DNA of 64,000 nucleotides from a virus. The notes under the pieces were generated by a model that was given only the letters and a program-made list of their open reading frames with translations, did not search any database and was not told the origin of the DNA. The position numbers and the translations under genes were made by a program. The DNA is taken from IMG/VR virus record IMGVR_UViG_3300006927_000001, positions 17,874 to 81,873 of that record, one strand, 5' to 3'. Shown one piece after another: positions 7,051 through 14,821 of this stretch. The number at the start of each line of letters is the position of its first letter. The first letter of the stretch is position 1.

Positions 7051-7083
7051 CCTTGCAGCGATCTCGACAAGATCGCTGCAAGG
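7051..7083. repeat. palindrome copy 4
   Basis: 33-bp copy identical to copy 2 (2735-2767), with one mismatched pair by the centre. Confidence 0.9.
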
Positions 7084-7208
7084 TTCCAGAATAACGTGAT
7101 TTAGCATCCAAGACCAATGGATTCTAACCAAATGGCCTATTATAAAATGGCCTATGAACAAAATCCATCTTATTCATAGACCAAGCAAAAACATAAATGG
7201 ATCTTGAA

Positions 7209-7670
7209 TCACTCTTTATATGTTGTTTGCACACCAGCACCAGGCATAGAAGCACCTGCACCCTTTTCAACTGCACCTACCACCTTGTCTGTAGTAGCCT
7301 TGTCAGCAGCCTTGTCAGCAGCTGCTTTTGTCAGCTGCTGCTTTTTGTCAGCTGCTGCTTTGACTGCAAGTTTGGATTCCACCGTCTGGCCTGGAGCAGG
7401 AGTCGCATTTTCTGCAGCAGCCTTAGAAGGCGATCGACGTTTCAGCCATGATGCCAAATCCTCACCATCAGCCATGAACTCGGTTGCTTCAACATCTCCG
7501 GTGGTTTTTGTTAAAACTTCACCACCCTTACCAAGGAACGTGGACCTTTCCATTGAGTACGTGCCAAACGTACCATCAAGAAACCGAAACACCAAGCCAG
7601 CTAATGCATCTCCACTTAAATTACCAGCCAATGAACGAATTTTTTCCAAAACTTCTTCAGGTTGCGTCAT
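7209..7670 (-). CDS. unknown protein with Ala/Lys-rich helical tail
   Basis: 153 residues; ATG at 7670 follows AAAGGAAATTTCAC. Residues 1-80 look globular (LVFRFLDGTFGTYSMERSTF); residues 85-150 are a low-complexity Ala/Lys tail with repeated KAAADK units that should form a long soluble helix or flexible arm. No family recognised. It is the last gene before the gene-free block. Confidence 0.75.
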   Translation of the reverse strand: MTQPEEVLEKIRSLAGNLSGDALAGLVFRFLDGTFGTYSMERSTFLGKGGEVLTKTTGDVEATEFMADGEDLASWLKRRSPSKAAAENATPAPGQTVESKLAVKAAADKKQQLTKAAADKAADKATTDKVVGAVEKGAGASMPGAGVQTTYKE

Positions 7671-7723
7671 GTGAAATTTCCTTTATGTTAACTAAAAACA
7701 AACATCCATTACATTCAGTCCAT

Positions 7724-7828
7724 TCATCCTCCAATCTTAATAATTACCACAAACAAAACATTTAGCTTTGAATCTTTTTGACCAAATCTAAATAACTCTA
7801 ACTGAGCCATCATTGATCTCCACATCAT
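7724..7828 (-). CDS. possible 34-residue small protein
   Basis: ATG at 7828 overlaps the stop of the zinc-ribbon gene by 4 bases. The peptide has a charged middle and a hydrophobic C-terminus (LNVLFVVIIKIGG). Coupled overlap is the rule in this genome, but no ribosome site of its own is visible. Confidence 0.4.
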   Translation of the reverse strand: MMWRSMMAQLELFRFGQKDSKLNVLFVVIIKIGG

Positions 7829-8130
7829 GTATGCCATTTTGTCAGATCAGCAACTATCTTTTTTCGCCAAACATGTCCACATGACGGACATTGCCATTCA
7901 CGAAAATCCTTCGTATCACGTGAACTACAAAATCCCGAATCCTTACACTTGGGACACGTTCGTTTGCGATGTGCTAATTTGTCCATTTCAACGACCAATG
8001 ACTTGTATTTATCTGCTCCCCAAACCAACACCCTTGATTCAGGATCAGTGTCTGTTGCTAACAATTGTTCGCCAAATTTTCTTAGAGTCGAGTGTGTTCG
8101 TTCAAGAGGCTTCCCAAAAACAAAGAGCAT
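7825..8130 (-). CDS. zinc-ribbon protein
   Basis: About 101 residues from ATG 8130 (GAGGAGCAGGAGT upstream). The C-terminal half has two CxxC pairs, RTCPKCKDSG..WQCPSCGHVW, a standard zinc ribbon. It overlaps the 3' end of the methyltransferase gene by 29 bases in another frame; the N-terminal 45 residues may therefore be only partly used, with an inner ATG near 7986 as alternative. Function unknown. Confidence 0.65.
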   Translation of the reverse strand: MLFVFGKPLERTHSTLRKFGEQLLATDTDPESRVLVWGADKYKSLVVEMDKLAHRKRTCPKCKDSGFCSSRDTKDFREWQCPSCGHVWRKKIVADLTKWHT

Positions 8131-8596
8131 ACTCCTGCTCCTCATGCTTCCATTCAATAACTTTTTGACATCCCAAACGTGAAAATATGTCTTTTACATC
8201 CACAAATACTTGTAAATGAGCCACGTATTCATGTTGAATTGGTATAGATGCCCAAATTCGCCCTTTGATTGCGTCCAAAATCCCCAAAGGATCTTCCAAA
8301 TGTTCAATGACATCCCATAGAAACCAGTCCGTAATGTTCTCAGTATCCAAAACTTCTTGTATTATAGAGTACATGAATCCACAGAGCGGATAACGTGAAC
8401 GTGCAACATTGATTCGTACAACTGAGTAATCGATACCAATAGTATGCATTCCACGTTCATTCATATAGTTAACAAACCAGCCGGTCCCGCAACCAAGATC
8501 AACACCTTTACCACCAAATTCAAACTCCAGCAACCCGAGAATAGTTTCAACCGTCGATTCACACATAGGTGAATAATATTCAACATTATGCGGCAT
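8102..8596 (-). CDS. class I SAM-dependent methyltransferase
   Basis: About 164 residues from ATG 8596, just after the stop of the sulfotransferase-like gene. SAM-binding motif I is KGVDLGCGTGWF, followed by the acidic strand end TIGIDYS and a post-I/IV region WDVIEHLEDP, all typical of Methyltransf_11/23 enzymes. Substrate unknown; its position among sulfotransferase and glycosyltransferase genes suggests a sugar or small-molecule acceptor rather than DNA. Confidence 0.8.
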   Translation of the reverse strand: MPHNVEYYSPMCESTVETILGLLEFEFGGKGVDLGCGTGWFVNYMNERGMHTIGIDYSVVRINVARSRYPLCGFMYSIIQEVLDTENITDWFLWDVIEHLEDPLGILDAIKGRIWASIPIQHEYVAHLQVFVDVKDIFSRLGCQKVIEWKHEEQEYALCFWEAS

Positions 8597-8606
8597 CAAT
8601 TTTTTC

Positions 8607-9200
8607 TCAGCTTCTGGGAGCATCATACCCATATTCCTTTGCAATGAAACAAAATTCAGCCCAACGAGTACAACTAGACCAATTTACGGTGGGACGTTCA
8701 CGACTATTGTACGTCTTAGATACGGAATCAAATGCTGGCCTACAATGGCCCGCCCTTATACCTAATCCAAACAGAAAATTAACAAGGAAACCATATGACA
8801 AATCCTCAACATGCCATTCTAACAAACATTCTTCCGTACAACGTGCTGTCCATTGTATCCAAAATTCAAGCACTTGATCACGCTTATCTACTAAAGAATC
8901 CAAAGTACAATGATTATGTAAAAATGCCCCATACACACTCAAATCGTTACCAAACGCTCCAGGAACCGCAAACATTGAATCTACAACTAAGAATGGATTC
9001 CGTATCAAATGTACTTTCACAGCTTCAGGAAATTGTCCCAAAGAAGGTACTGCCATCCAAGATGAATCCGCATCCATACCTGACTTAACACCATAAGGTG
9101 TGAACACAGATTCATGTCCGCATGGTAATCCTAAAGCTGTAATAGCTTTAGCTACGTAACCCGTCCCACAACGTCCTGTTCCTGTCACAATTAATTTCAT
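8607..9200 (-). CDS. sulfotransferase-like P-loop protein
   Basis: 197 residues; AAGGAACAAAGGG precedes the ATG. The N-terminus TGTGRCGTGYVAKAI is the 5'-phosphosulfate loop of PAPS-dependent sulfotransferases, and VHLIRNPFLVVDS corresponds to the 3'-phosphate-binding strand (R-x-P). It is shorter than cellular enzymes but similar in length to other phage versions. One of three such genes in the window (also 10426 and 21467). It may sulfate host or phage glycans; the acceptor is unknown. Confidence 0.75.
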   Translation of the reverse strand: MKLIVTGTGRCGTGYVAKAITALGLPCGHESVFTPYGVKSGMDADSSWMAVPSLGQFPEAVKVHLIRNPFLVVDSMFAVPGAFGNDLSVYGAFLHNHCTLDSLVDKRDQVLEFWIQWTARCTEECLLEWHVEDLSYGFLVNFLFGLGIRAGHCRPAFDSVSKTYNSRERPTVNWSSCTRWAEFCFIAKEYGYDAPRS

Positions 9201-9266
9201 CCCTTTGTTCCTTGTGTTACATTAAAGAAAAAAACAAATCATTATCGAAGGTTGCACGTTTTGCCA

Positions 9267-9548
9267 TTACATCTCCAATGTTACACGAGTTAAGTGACGG
9301 TTTTCTGCTGACATTTTACGCCATTTGATCCAACAGCCAAGAACAAGTGATTCAGAAAATGGAAATTCCCATTCCTCAGTCTTTGCATGTACACTCCATT
9401 CTGTGATAATGCGTGCAATTAATTTTGCACACATTACCTTATTTGTGATCCAATGATCAGACCCAGGATTTTCAGTATTTCCATATGTACGAATAATCGC
9501 ACGAGCTAACGACTTTGGTTCACAAATATTTGTAATGGTTCCTAGCAT
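9267..9548 (-). CDS. unknown small protein
   Basis: 93 residues with several Trp residues (SDHWITNK, ITEWSVH, LGCWIKWRKM). No family recognised. It overlaps the stop of the upstream gene by 7 bases. Tryptophan-rich, basic C-terminus; likely a soluble regulator, but unassigned. Confidence 0.65.
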   Translation of the reverse strand: MLGTITNICEPKSLARAIIRTYGNTENPGSDHWITNKVMCAKLIARIITEWSVHAKTEEWEFPFSESLVLGCWIKWRKMSAENRHLTRVTLEM

Positions 9549-9739
9549 CCTGGTTTCTCCTCTTTGTTTCGAGTTGCAATTTGACGCAATCGTCCTATTG
9601 CAAAATCATGTAATTCTCGTGACCAAGTAAGAGCATACACAACATCTTGTATCAAACTCACATGTTCTTCTGTCAATTCAGTTTCCTTCATTATGTGCTT
9701 GGAAACTGCTTTAGCTACTTTGGCCCGGTGTGCGGACAT
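9542..9739 (-). CDS. unknown small helical protein
   Basis: 65 residues, helical, with ATG at 9739 preceded by GAGGTAAAAAA. A 25-codon frame overlapping its start from 9792 (coupled to the gene above) could be a leader peptide. No family recognised. Confidence 0.65.
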   Translation of the reverse strand: MSAHRAKVAKAVSKHIMKETELTEEHVSLIQDVVYALTWSRELHDFAIGRLRQIATRNKEEKPGC

Positions 9740-9785
9740 TTTTTTACCTCATTCAATCTAAGTGTTGGACCATCAGGCAAGTGTG

Positions 9786-10061
9786 TTACCATAGAATTAC
9801 TCCCCAATAAAAACCATGCCAACCATCATAATAGTACGCATCAGGTGCAACATACAGATAGTTACGTTGATGCATGATCCTGGTATCATTGTTGTATGAC
9901 TGAATTTGACGTTCAACTTCCAGCCAAGGATTAACAGGCTTGTATGCACGCTTTGCCAAACGTGCAGCATAACGTGTTTCCTGTTTCGCTTTCCAGGATA
10001 CACGATCACCGAAACAAGCACCCGTTAATAGTAACCAAACAACCAAGATTCTAAGTATCAT
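9786..10061 (-). CDS. small exported protein
   Basis: 91 residues. MILRILVVWLLLTGACFG is a signal peptide; the Cys falls close to a lipobox position but the -3 residue does not fit well, so Sec signal peptidase I cleavage is as likely. The mature part is basic then Tyr/Trp-rich (YYYDGWHGFYWG). Probably periplasmic or surface located. Unknown function. Confidence 0.7.
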   Translation of the reverse strand: MILRILVVWLLLTGACFGDRVSWKAKQETRYAARLAKRAYKPVNPWLEVERQIQSYNNDTRIMHQRNYLYVAPDAYYYDGWHGFYWGVILW

Positions 10062-10076
10062 CGAACCTACTCCCTT

Positions 10077-10197
10077 TTAAAGTATCAAAAGTTTGTCAAT
10101 TCCTGTTTCATCTTTAGCAGGTACAACTTCCCAATATGGATCTTTCAAATCCACTTCTGTAGGTTTCGGCCATTTAAAATCATAATAACAAAATAAA
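10077..10197 (-). other. out-of-frame continuation of the 10198-10422 gene
   Basis: A +1 shift at GTAGAAAGATGTC (about 10212-10224) joins the frame ending at 10198 to an open frame reading DVWENSDDLFCYYDF..EVDLKDPYWEVVPAKDE and stopping at 10077. The continuation reads like ordinary protein and has no start of its own, so this is a frameshift mutation, a base-call error in the AAA run, or programmed frameshifting. Confidence 0.5.
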
Positions 10198-10422
10198 TCA
10201 TCTGAATTCTCCCAGACATCTTTCTACACCAAAAACCTTGGTCCCCATTTCATGTTCAAGTACAAAGTCTTGAGGATGATGAATCTGTAAGCCACATGCA
10301 ACACGTATTGCCATAATTTCAATTTTTGCACGCGAACCTGGCCTTGCATTTGTTTTTTTACTTGGACCAAAAGGTATAAAATCTTCTGAATCCAACCCAG
10401 CTTCAATTGAATTATTGTACAT
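10198..10422 (-). CDS. unknown protein, possibly frameshifted
   Basis: 74 residues as read. RAKIEIMAIRVACGLQIHHPQD is a compact segment of a kind seen in small phage proteins, but I cannot name the family. The frame ends abruptly after VFGVERCLGEFR; a +1 shift would give a protein of about 114 residues ending at 10077. Starts four bases after the stop of the second sulfotransferase-like gene. Confidence 0.65.
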   Translation of the reverse strand: MYNNSIEAGLDSEDFIPFGPSKKTNARPGSRAKIEIMAIRVACGLQIHHPQDFVLEHEMGTKVFGVERCLGEFR

Positions 10423-10425
10423 TTG

Positions 10426-10935
10426 TCACTCCTTGTAATTGTACAACTCAAAATCCTCGGCACCCCACCGACGAACTTGCTCCTTTATGCATCCATCTAC
10501 ATACCAATCTTGATCATCAACATCACCAATATTCAAATGTGGAATGTTAATAGGTAAACCAGCATTCACCAAACATGTTTCTATATTTTCTACTTGCCAA
10601 TAATCACACGGAGGTTCAAAACCACGCATCATTTCAGAAATTGTAATGTTGAAAAGACCACTACGTAAATGTTCAAAGACAAAAACGTCCCAAGTACATC
10701 CATTATGATATTTGACCCAATGAGCAAATAAAGAACGAGCACGATCATAGGGATTTCGAACAGTTACACAAAAATTACCTTTAAATCCAAAAGGAATGGA
10801 TGTAGTATGTTTGTCAATTTGACCATCTAACTGTGGACCCAATACTAAAACACCTGGCGGACATAAATGACGATGCAAGGACGTCGTATATGTCTTTGGT
10901 GGACCAATGATACAATGATTTCGGATCAATATCAT
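10426..10935 (-). CDS. sulfotransferase-like protein, copy 2
   Basis: 169 residues. Clear paralogue of the gene at 21467: both share LHRHLCPPGxxxLGPQL and (V)RNPYxRAxSL followed by HW. The first P-loop is degenerate here (GPPKTYTTSLH against TPCKTGSSSLH in the paralogue), while VRNPYDRARSLF keeps the 3'-phosphate site of the sulfotransferase fold. PAPS binding is therefore plausible but the 5' loop is less certain. Lies in the modification cluster. Confidence 0.7.
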   Translation of the reverse strand: MILIRNHCIIGPPKTYTTSLHRHLCPPGVLVLGPQLDGQIDKHTTSIPFGFKGNFCVTVRNPYDRARSLFAHWVKYHNGCTWDVFVFEHLRSGLFNITISEMMRGFEPPCDYWQVENIETCLVNAGLPINIPHLNIGDVDDQDWYVDGCIKEQVRRWGAEDFELYNYKE

Positions 10936-10938
10936 AAT

Positions 10939-11154
10939 TTACTCTTTTGGCATTATTATAAATCTAAATTTGTAAATTTCAGAGAGTGATTGAAGTAATT
11001 CAATCGTTGGATTCCCTTTATCATTTTCAATGTACCATAAATGTTGTCGACCAATACCAGCCCTCTGTGCAGCTTCATGTCGGGACAGTTTCGCTTTTGC
11101 CCGTGCAGCTTTTAATTGATTTCCGATCATCCGTTTCTCCCTTTCATTTACCAC
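10939..11154 (-). CDS. XRE-type helix-turn-helix regulator
   Basis: 71 residues, almost only an HTH domain: GNQLKAARAKAKLSRHEAAQRAGIGRQ..WYIENDKGNPTIELLQSLSEIYKF shows the five-helix Cro/CI pattern with the Q-x-A..G..W recognition region. Probably a DNA-binding repressor or regulator of the local operon; no phage lysogeny module is visible around it. It sits between a sulfotransferase-like and a methyltransferase-like gene. Confidence 0.85.
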   Translation of the reverse strand: MVNEREKRMIGNQLKAARAKAKLSRHEAAQRAGIGRQHLWYIENDKGNPTIELLQSLSEIYKFRFIIMPKE

Positions 11155-11160
11155 AGATCA

Positions 11161-11835
11161 TCATTCAACAATTCCTGACCAGTAATTCATACATTCAGTA
11201 AGTTCTTTAAATGTGGGACGTGTATCTAGCACACGGTTTAATGTACAAAAATCCATACATTCTATGACACGAAAAACAATTGTAGTTCCTACACGTACAA
11301 TTGGTTTGATATTTTGTCGTAATCTGTAATACCACAAAATACAAAATTCGTATATTCCTTGTTGCATTCCCCACATGAAATCTTGATCCAAAATCAACCC
11401 ACCATGATTCATGTACATAAACCAGTTTTTGATAACATGAGAAGCTGTAGCTTTACATTTAAAAGCATCGATGAACATCAAACGTATGCCACAACCATTC
11501 CACTTGTATTTTTGAATGTCTCCTTCTTGAACATGTAAGCGTACACATTCTTCAGTATTTTTGAGGAATAATTCACGAAAAGATTCACCAACGGTGCCAC
11601 CTTTCATCCATTCTTCCCAAATGAAACGATCATAACAAAAATGATTCTCATTTCTTCGTAAATGTTGATTTAACAAGTCTGTTGAAAGACCTAAATATGT
11701 GCCAAATTCAATTATTTCACCATGTGTGTCACCAAGATCACGTGGAAGACCTTTTCTTAAATAACTAATTTCTGTAGGTGACAATGCCCCTTTAATATCA
11801 GAGAACTCTCGTTGTTTCCAGAAAAGTATGGCCAC
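11161..11835 (-). CDS. class I methyltransferase-like protein (Methyltransf_24 type)
   Basis: 224 residues. GEIIEFGTYLGLSTDLL fits SAM motif I with the E-F-G-x-x-x-G-x-S/T pattern of Methyltransf_24/TylF-like enzymes; LMFIDAFKC and GGLILDQDFMWG fit the later strands with their D residues. Several Met/Trp/Phe near the C-terminus. Acceptor unknown; modification-cluster context suggests a sugar or similar metabolite. Confidence 0.7.
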   Translation of the reverse strand: MAILFWKQREFSDIKGALSPTEISYLRKGLPRDLGDTHGEIIEFGTYLGLSTDLLNQHLRRNENHFCYDRFIWEEWMKGGTVGESFRELFLKNTEECVRLHVQEGDIQKYKWNGCGIRLMFIDAFKCKATASHVIKNWFMYMNHGGLILDQDFMWGMQQGIYEFCILWYYRLRQNIKPIVRVGTTIVFRVIECMDFCTLNRVLDTRPTFKELTECMNYWSGIVE

Positions 11836-12022
11836 AATTTTTGCACTCCCATTTTACCAATTCTAATAGACCCACTAACCCTGATTCACATTCAGGGCAT
11901 GAAGGAATCTTCAATGTCGTCAATGTCTTCAAATCCTTCAGGAGGTTTGCTGGCTCTTGTACGACCTGCTGCGGAAACATGCAAGTATTGTTCCAACGCG
12001 TATTCAAGGTTTCTTCGCTCAT
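11798..12022 (-). CDS. zinc-ribbon small protein
   Basis: 74 residues. C-terminal SCPECESGLVG..KWECKNCGHTFL is a two-CxxC zinc ribbon. The frame overlaps the preceding gene by 131 bases and the next by 38 bases; a later non-ATG start near the CPEC motif is possible, so the N-terminus is uncertain. Function unknown. Confidence 0.55.
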   Translation of the reverse strand: MSEETLNTRWNNTCMFPQQVVQEPANLLKDLKTLTTLKIPSCPECESGLVGLLELVKWECKNCGHTFLETTRVL

Positions 12023-12224
12023 GTTTCACTCCTTCTTTGTCCACTACCAATTTATTGGTCTGAATTTCCACGCTATTTTCTTGCCAATCCTCTCCTGCAA
12101 GTTTAGTTTCATGAGTTTGTGTGATCCCATTCCCAGATGTTGCGATCCAAGAAGCAATGATATGGGAAATGTTTGCACAATGTCCTTCATAGTTAGGAAC
12201 TTGTGGATTCAAAATCACTTTCAT
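11892..12224 (-). CDS. unknown protein
   Basis: 110 residues, starting in a 4-base ATGA overlap with the upstream stop. N-terminal half hydrophobic and polar mixed (YEGHCANISHIIASWIATSG), C-terminal half charged and ending in an acidic tail (EGFEDIDDIEDSF). No family recognised. The overlap with the zinc-ribbon frame covers its C-terminal third. Confidence 0.6.
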   Translation of the reverse strand: MKVILNPQVPNYEGHCANISHIIASWIATSGNGITQTHETKLAGEDWQENSVEIQTNKLVVDKEGVKHERRNLEYALEQYLHVSAAGRTRASKPPEGFEDIDDIEDSFMP

Positions 12225-12418
12225 TGATAGACTCTTTCATAATAGTAAATATTAGTGTTAGGTACCCGTCTGTATACATGCACAGGGATAGAACTTGTAG
12301 GTTTTTCAATAAAATCAACAGGTACAGGTACCCTACATTGATACAAAAAAGTGTTGCGATAGTTGCAAACTTTTATTTGCATACCATCTGCAGGTCCGCG
12401 TTTTAGTACAATGATCAT
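12221..12418 (-). CDS. unknown small protein
   Basis: 65 residues, beta-rich and basic, with a Tyr-rich end (NTNIYYYERVYQ). Coupled by 4-base overlap to the next gene. No motif recognised. Confidence 0.6.
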   Translation of the reverse strand: MIIVLKRGPADGMQIKVCNYRNTFLYQCRVPVPVDFIEKPTSSIPVHVYRRVPNTNIYYYERVYQ

Positions 12419-12422
12419 TAGC

Positions 12423-12860
12423 TCACTCCAATTGTTGTATGGCCCTTCTCATCATGTTAATTGTTACTCGACCATCACCTTGGGCGGCTATTTCTTTTGC
12501 TTTTTCCATGATTCGGAAACGTCGTTCGTCTTGCTGTTTTCTTAACCATTCAAAAGTTTCTGGCTCGTAAGTGATTTTTATTTCTGGTTGAGTCAATCTT
12601 CGTGTATGTGCTTCTACTATTTCTCTGATTTCTTCAAGTAAACGTTTATTATCCGCACGTTCCCGTTCAAGATTTTTGAAATGAGGAAAGTAATCCACCA
12701 CTCTTGATTCAGTTATCGAAATACAACCCAAGGCATCAAATGTAGATTTCTCCCAAGGAATACTTGAATCATGTTCAACTGCAATACTAATAGCAGATGT
12801 AATATCAGGAGCAATAACTGTCATACTGTGACCTTTATGGTCAAGCTTATACAAATTCAT
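12423..12860 (-). CDS. unknown protein with coiled-coil middle
   Basis: About 145 residues from ATG 12860, which follows the upstream stop directly. N-terminal alpha/beta segment, then a charged helix (LERERADNKRLLEEIREIVEAH) likely forming a coiled coil, then a basic C-terminus. An extension to 12959 would overlap the glycosyltransferase gene out of frame and is rejected. Function unknown. Confidence 0.65.
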   Translation of the reverse strand: MNLYKLDHKGHSMTVIAPDITSAISIAVEHDSSIPWEKSTFDALGCISITESRVVDYFPHFKNLERERADNKRLLEEIREIVEAHTRRLTQPEIKITYEPETFEWLRKQQDERRFRIMEKAKEIAAQGDGRVTINMMRRAIQQLE

Positions 12861-12861
12861 A

Positions 12862-13458
12862 CTACCATCCCCATTCTTGACGATTTGACATGTAACCCAG
12901 CGTCGAACACCCATCACCCAAATGTTTGACAAGTGTAGGACTGTGACAAAATAACGCAATATTCAACTTTTCCAAAGCTAAACTTAAATAACCATCTATG
13001 TGTTTGTTTTCTGGTACACATGTCGGCATAACTTCAAATAATTGTTTGGCTACATCAACATGCATACAAAAGAACAAAGCACCACACAAACCAAAACCAG
13101 CTTCTACCTGAAACCAACCTTGAATTTCTGATCTATGATGTACAGTAGACAAATATGGACTGTACACATGATCAGGATACAAATTAGAAAGGACATTACG
13201 TAAAACAGGTTTTACAATGAGATCATCTTGAACAATTCCAAACCAATCTGTACAATTGTCACAAGCATACGATAATGCTCGCCTCCAATTAGTGTATGCA
13301 CCTAAAGTTGTTTGATTCTGAATCACTTGACAATCAGGTTCAACAGAATCAGGTTCACAAAAAACTGTAATATTTGTAAAATCCGCAGTTTTCAAACTTG
13401 ATACAGTATTATGTATTACCACCTTTGATCTAGGTGCAGTTGTCATCATCAATTGCAT
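12862..13458 (-). CDS. GT-A fold glycosyltransferase-like protein
   Basis: 198 residues. WFGIVQDDLIVKP carries a DxD-like metal/sugar-nucleotide motif, followed by GLCGALFFCMHVD and HSPTLVKHLGD. The same arrangement (MMCEDDIEF..CGACCLLFPRE..HSPTLVDHKG) occurs in the gene at 43743, so the two are distant paralogues. Likely transfers a sugar to a phage or host acceptor in the cytoplasm. Confidence 0.65.
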   Translation of the reverse strand: MQLMMTTAPRSKVVIHNTVSSLKTADFTNITVFCEPDSVEPDCQVIQNQTTLGAYTNWRRALSYACDNCTDWFGIVQDDLIVKPVLRNVLSNLYPDHVYSPYLSTVHHRSEIQGWFQVEAGFGLCGALFFCMHVDVAKQLFEVMPTCVPENKHIDGYLSLALEKLNIALFCHSPTLVKHLGDGCSTLGYMSNRQEWGW

Positions 13459-14297
13459 AACATTTCATCCATTTCAATTGAAAGAACAGGTTTTTGTGAC
13501 ACTTGATGAATCTTTATTGCCTGTAAATGACAACTTTCTACAAATAATACAGCAGTTGATTGTGCGTATACTTGACCTTTCCATTTACCATACGGTCCTG
13601 CAGTTTTTCTACGTTCAGCTGCAATTTTTGCTGGGTACATTTGTATAGAAGTTGCACGTATGTTATGATTCTGTAACCATGCTTCCGTGATTGGACGAAA
13701 ACGTTCCAGACGATGAGTACAAATACTTTGAAAAGATCTTGGACAAAATAAAGGTCTGAGACGACGAATTTCCTCTATGTATGCTTCTTGATCATCATCA
13801 AAGATTGATGGATCTTCACAAATAACACCATCCATGTCTATCATCATACTCGTTGTCAACCAAGATTGATGCCAATTCCAAGCAAAGATCCTTGGATTTG
13901 GGATCACTCGCTCATAAAGTAAAGGTCTATTCAGTATCGAAGCATACAAACATGCAGGCAAGATCGTGTGACCATTAAAATTTTTAAATTTCACATTTGC
14001 ACGACCTTGTGTCAATGTATTAAGTGTTAAAAGAGACTGAACACTGTCATCTAATAGTAATAGTGTAGCTCCTTTTGGTATTTCACTGTCGATCCTACTA
14101 CCGCCGGATTCAAAACCCGCATTAGTGTAATGACTTATGGTGGTAAAAGGTACATTCAAGTGTGTAGCAAGATGAGCAGCAGGAATCACACCACTACGAG
14201 GAATACCTATGACTCCATCAATTTTGGGCAGCTTGCTCGCAAAGGATACTACATCCTTATGCATTTGGGCCCAAGATACATAATTTATTCTTTCCAT
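13449..14297 (-). CDS. phosphoribosyltransferase-HAD fusion protein
   Basis: 282 residues with two domains. Residues 1-135: type I phosphoribosyltransferase-like, with DGVIGIPRSGVIPAA and the PRPP loop ATLLLLDDSVQS. Residues 148-270: HAD-like, with motif I MMIDMDGVICEDP and later KPVLSIEMDE. The PRPP loop has DDS in place of the classical DD(T/V)xxTG and may have altered specificity. Neighbouring transferases suggest that it makes or trims a phosphorylated sugar precursor; the substrate is not evident. Confidence 0.75.
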   Translation of the reverse strand: MERINYVSWAQMHKDVVSFASKLPKIDGVIGIPRSGVIPAAHLATHLNVPFTTISHYTNAGFESGGSRIDSEIPKGATLLLLDDSVQSLLTLNTLTQGRANVKFKNFNGHTILPACLYASILNRPLLYERVIPNPRIFAWNWHQSWLTTSMMIDMDGVICEDPSIFDDDQEAYIEEIRRLRPLFCPRSFQSICTHRLERFRPITEAWLQNHNIRATSIQMYPAKIAAERRKTAGPYGKWKGQVYAQSTAVLFVESCHLQAIKIHQVSQKPVLSIEMDEMLCN

Positions 14298-14821
14298 GCC
14301 GCAACTCCTAAATTAACAGGTCCATGATCTATGCCTCGTGGCTTGAAAATACTTATTGGTTCTTTGAAACCTACATCCTGTAACAATTTAACCAAAGATT
14401 GGAAAGTGAAACAAGACTTGTGAAAATTTAGACCAGTACCTTCTGTCTCATAAGCAAATAAACGACCATTGATCCATGTCATGAAATCATCATGAGGATT
14501 CATACGTCGCCAATCATCAGGTATTTCTTCCTGAATAAATGCCGAAGTCACAACACGAAAATTCACGGTCCATACTTCAAATGATCCACCAGGTTTTAGA
14601 ATCCTATATACCTCTTTCAAAGCAGCATGTACCCTATACCAAGGAACGTGTTCAATGACATGACTTGCATACACAAGATCATATGTTTCATCTTCAATGG
14701 GAAGAAGATCGTTACCCCAGAAACAATGATACGTGGCTGGTTGATTCAGGTCCGCTGTTAAACTGTCAAAGCCAGCAACAGGATATTCTCCGGGACCGAT
14801 CTCAAGACTTTTCATGTTCAT
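14285..14821 (-). CDS. class I SAM-dependent methyltransferase
   Basis: 178 residues. KSLEIGPGEYPVAGFDSL is motif I of Methyltransf_11-like enzymes; YDLVYASHVIEHVPW and LKPGGSFEVW complete the fold. Similar enzymes methylate sugars, quinones or small metabolites. Starts inside the stop of the tiny gene at 14818 and is coupled to the PRTase-HAD gene downstream. Confidence 0.85.
   Translation of the reverse strand: MNMKSLEIGPGEYPVAGFDSLTADLNQPATYHCFWGNDLLPIEDETYDLVYASHVIEHVPWYRVHAALKEVYRILKPGGSFEVWTVNFRVVTSAFIQEEIPDDWRRMNPHDDFMTWINGRLFAYETEGTGLNFHKSCFTFQSLVKLLQDVGFKEPISIFKPRGIDHGPVNLGVAAWKE

Larger units (their letters stand above)
6429..7208. other. gene-free stretch holding palindromes 3 and 4 and an inverted iteron core
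   Basis: No credible gene. It contains palindromes at 6795-6829 and 7051-7083 and, at 6618-6628, CCGCCCATGAT, the reverse complement of the direct-repeat core at 2904-3063. Short frames here run through the palindromes and have no ribosome sites. Together with 2596-3213 it brackets the block 3214-6428. Confidence 0.55.

Noticed and set aside
9715-9792. 25-codon frame coupled to the exported protein
   Set aside because: Possible leader peptide, but no independent evidence.
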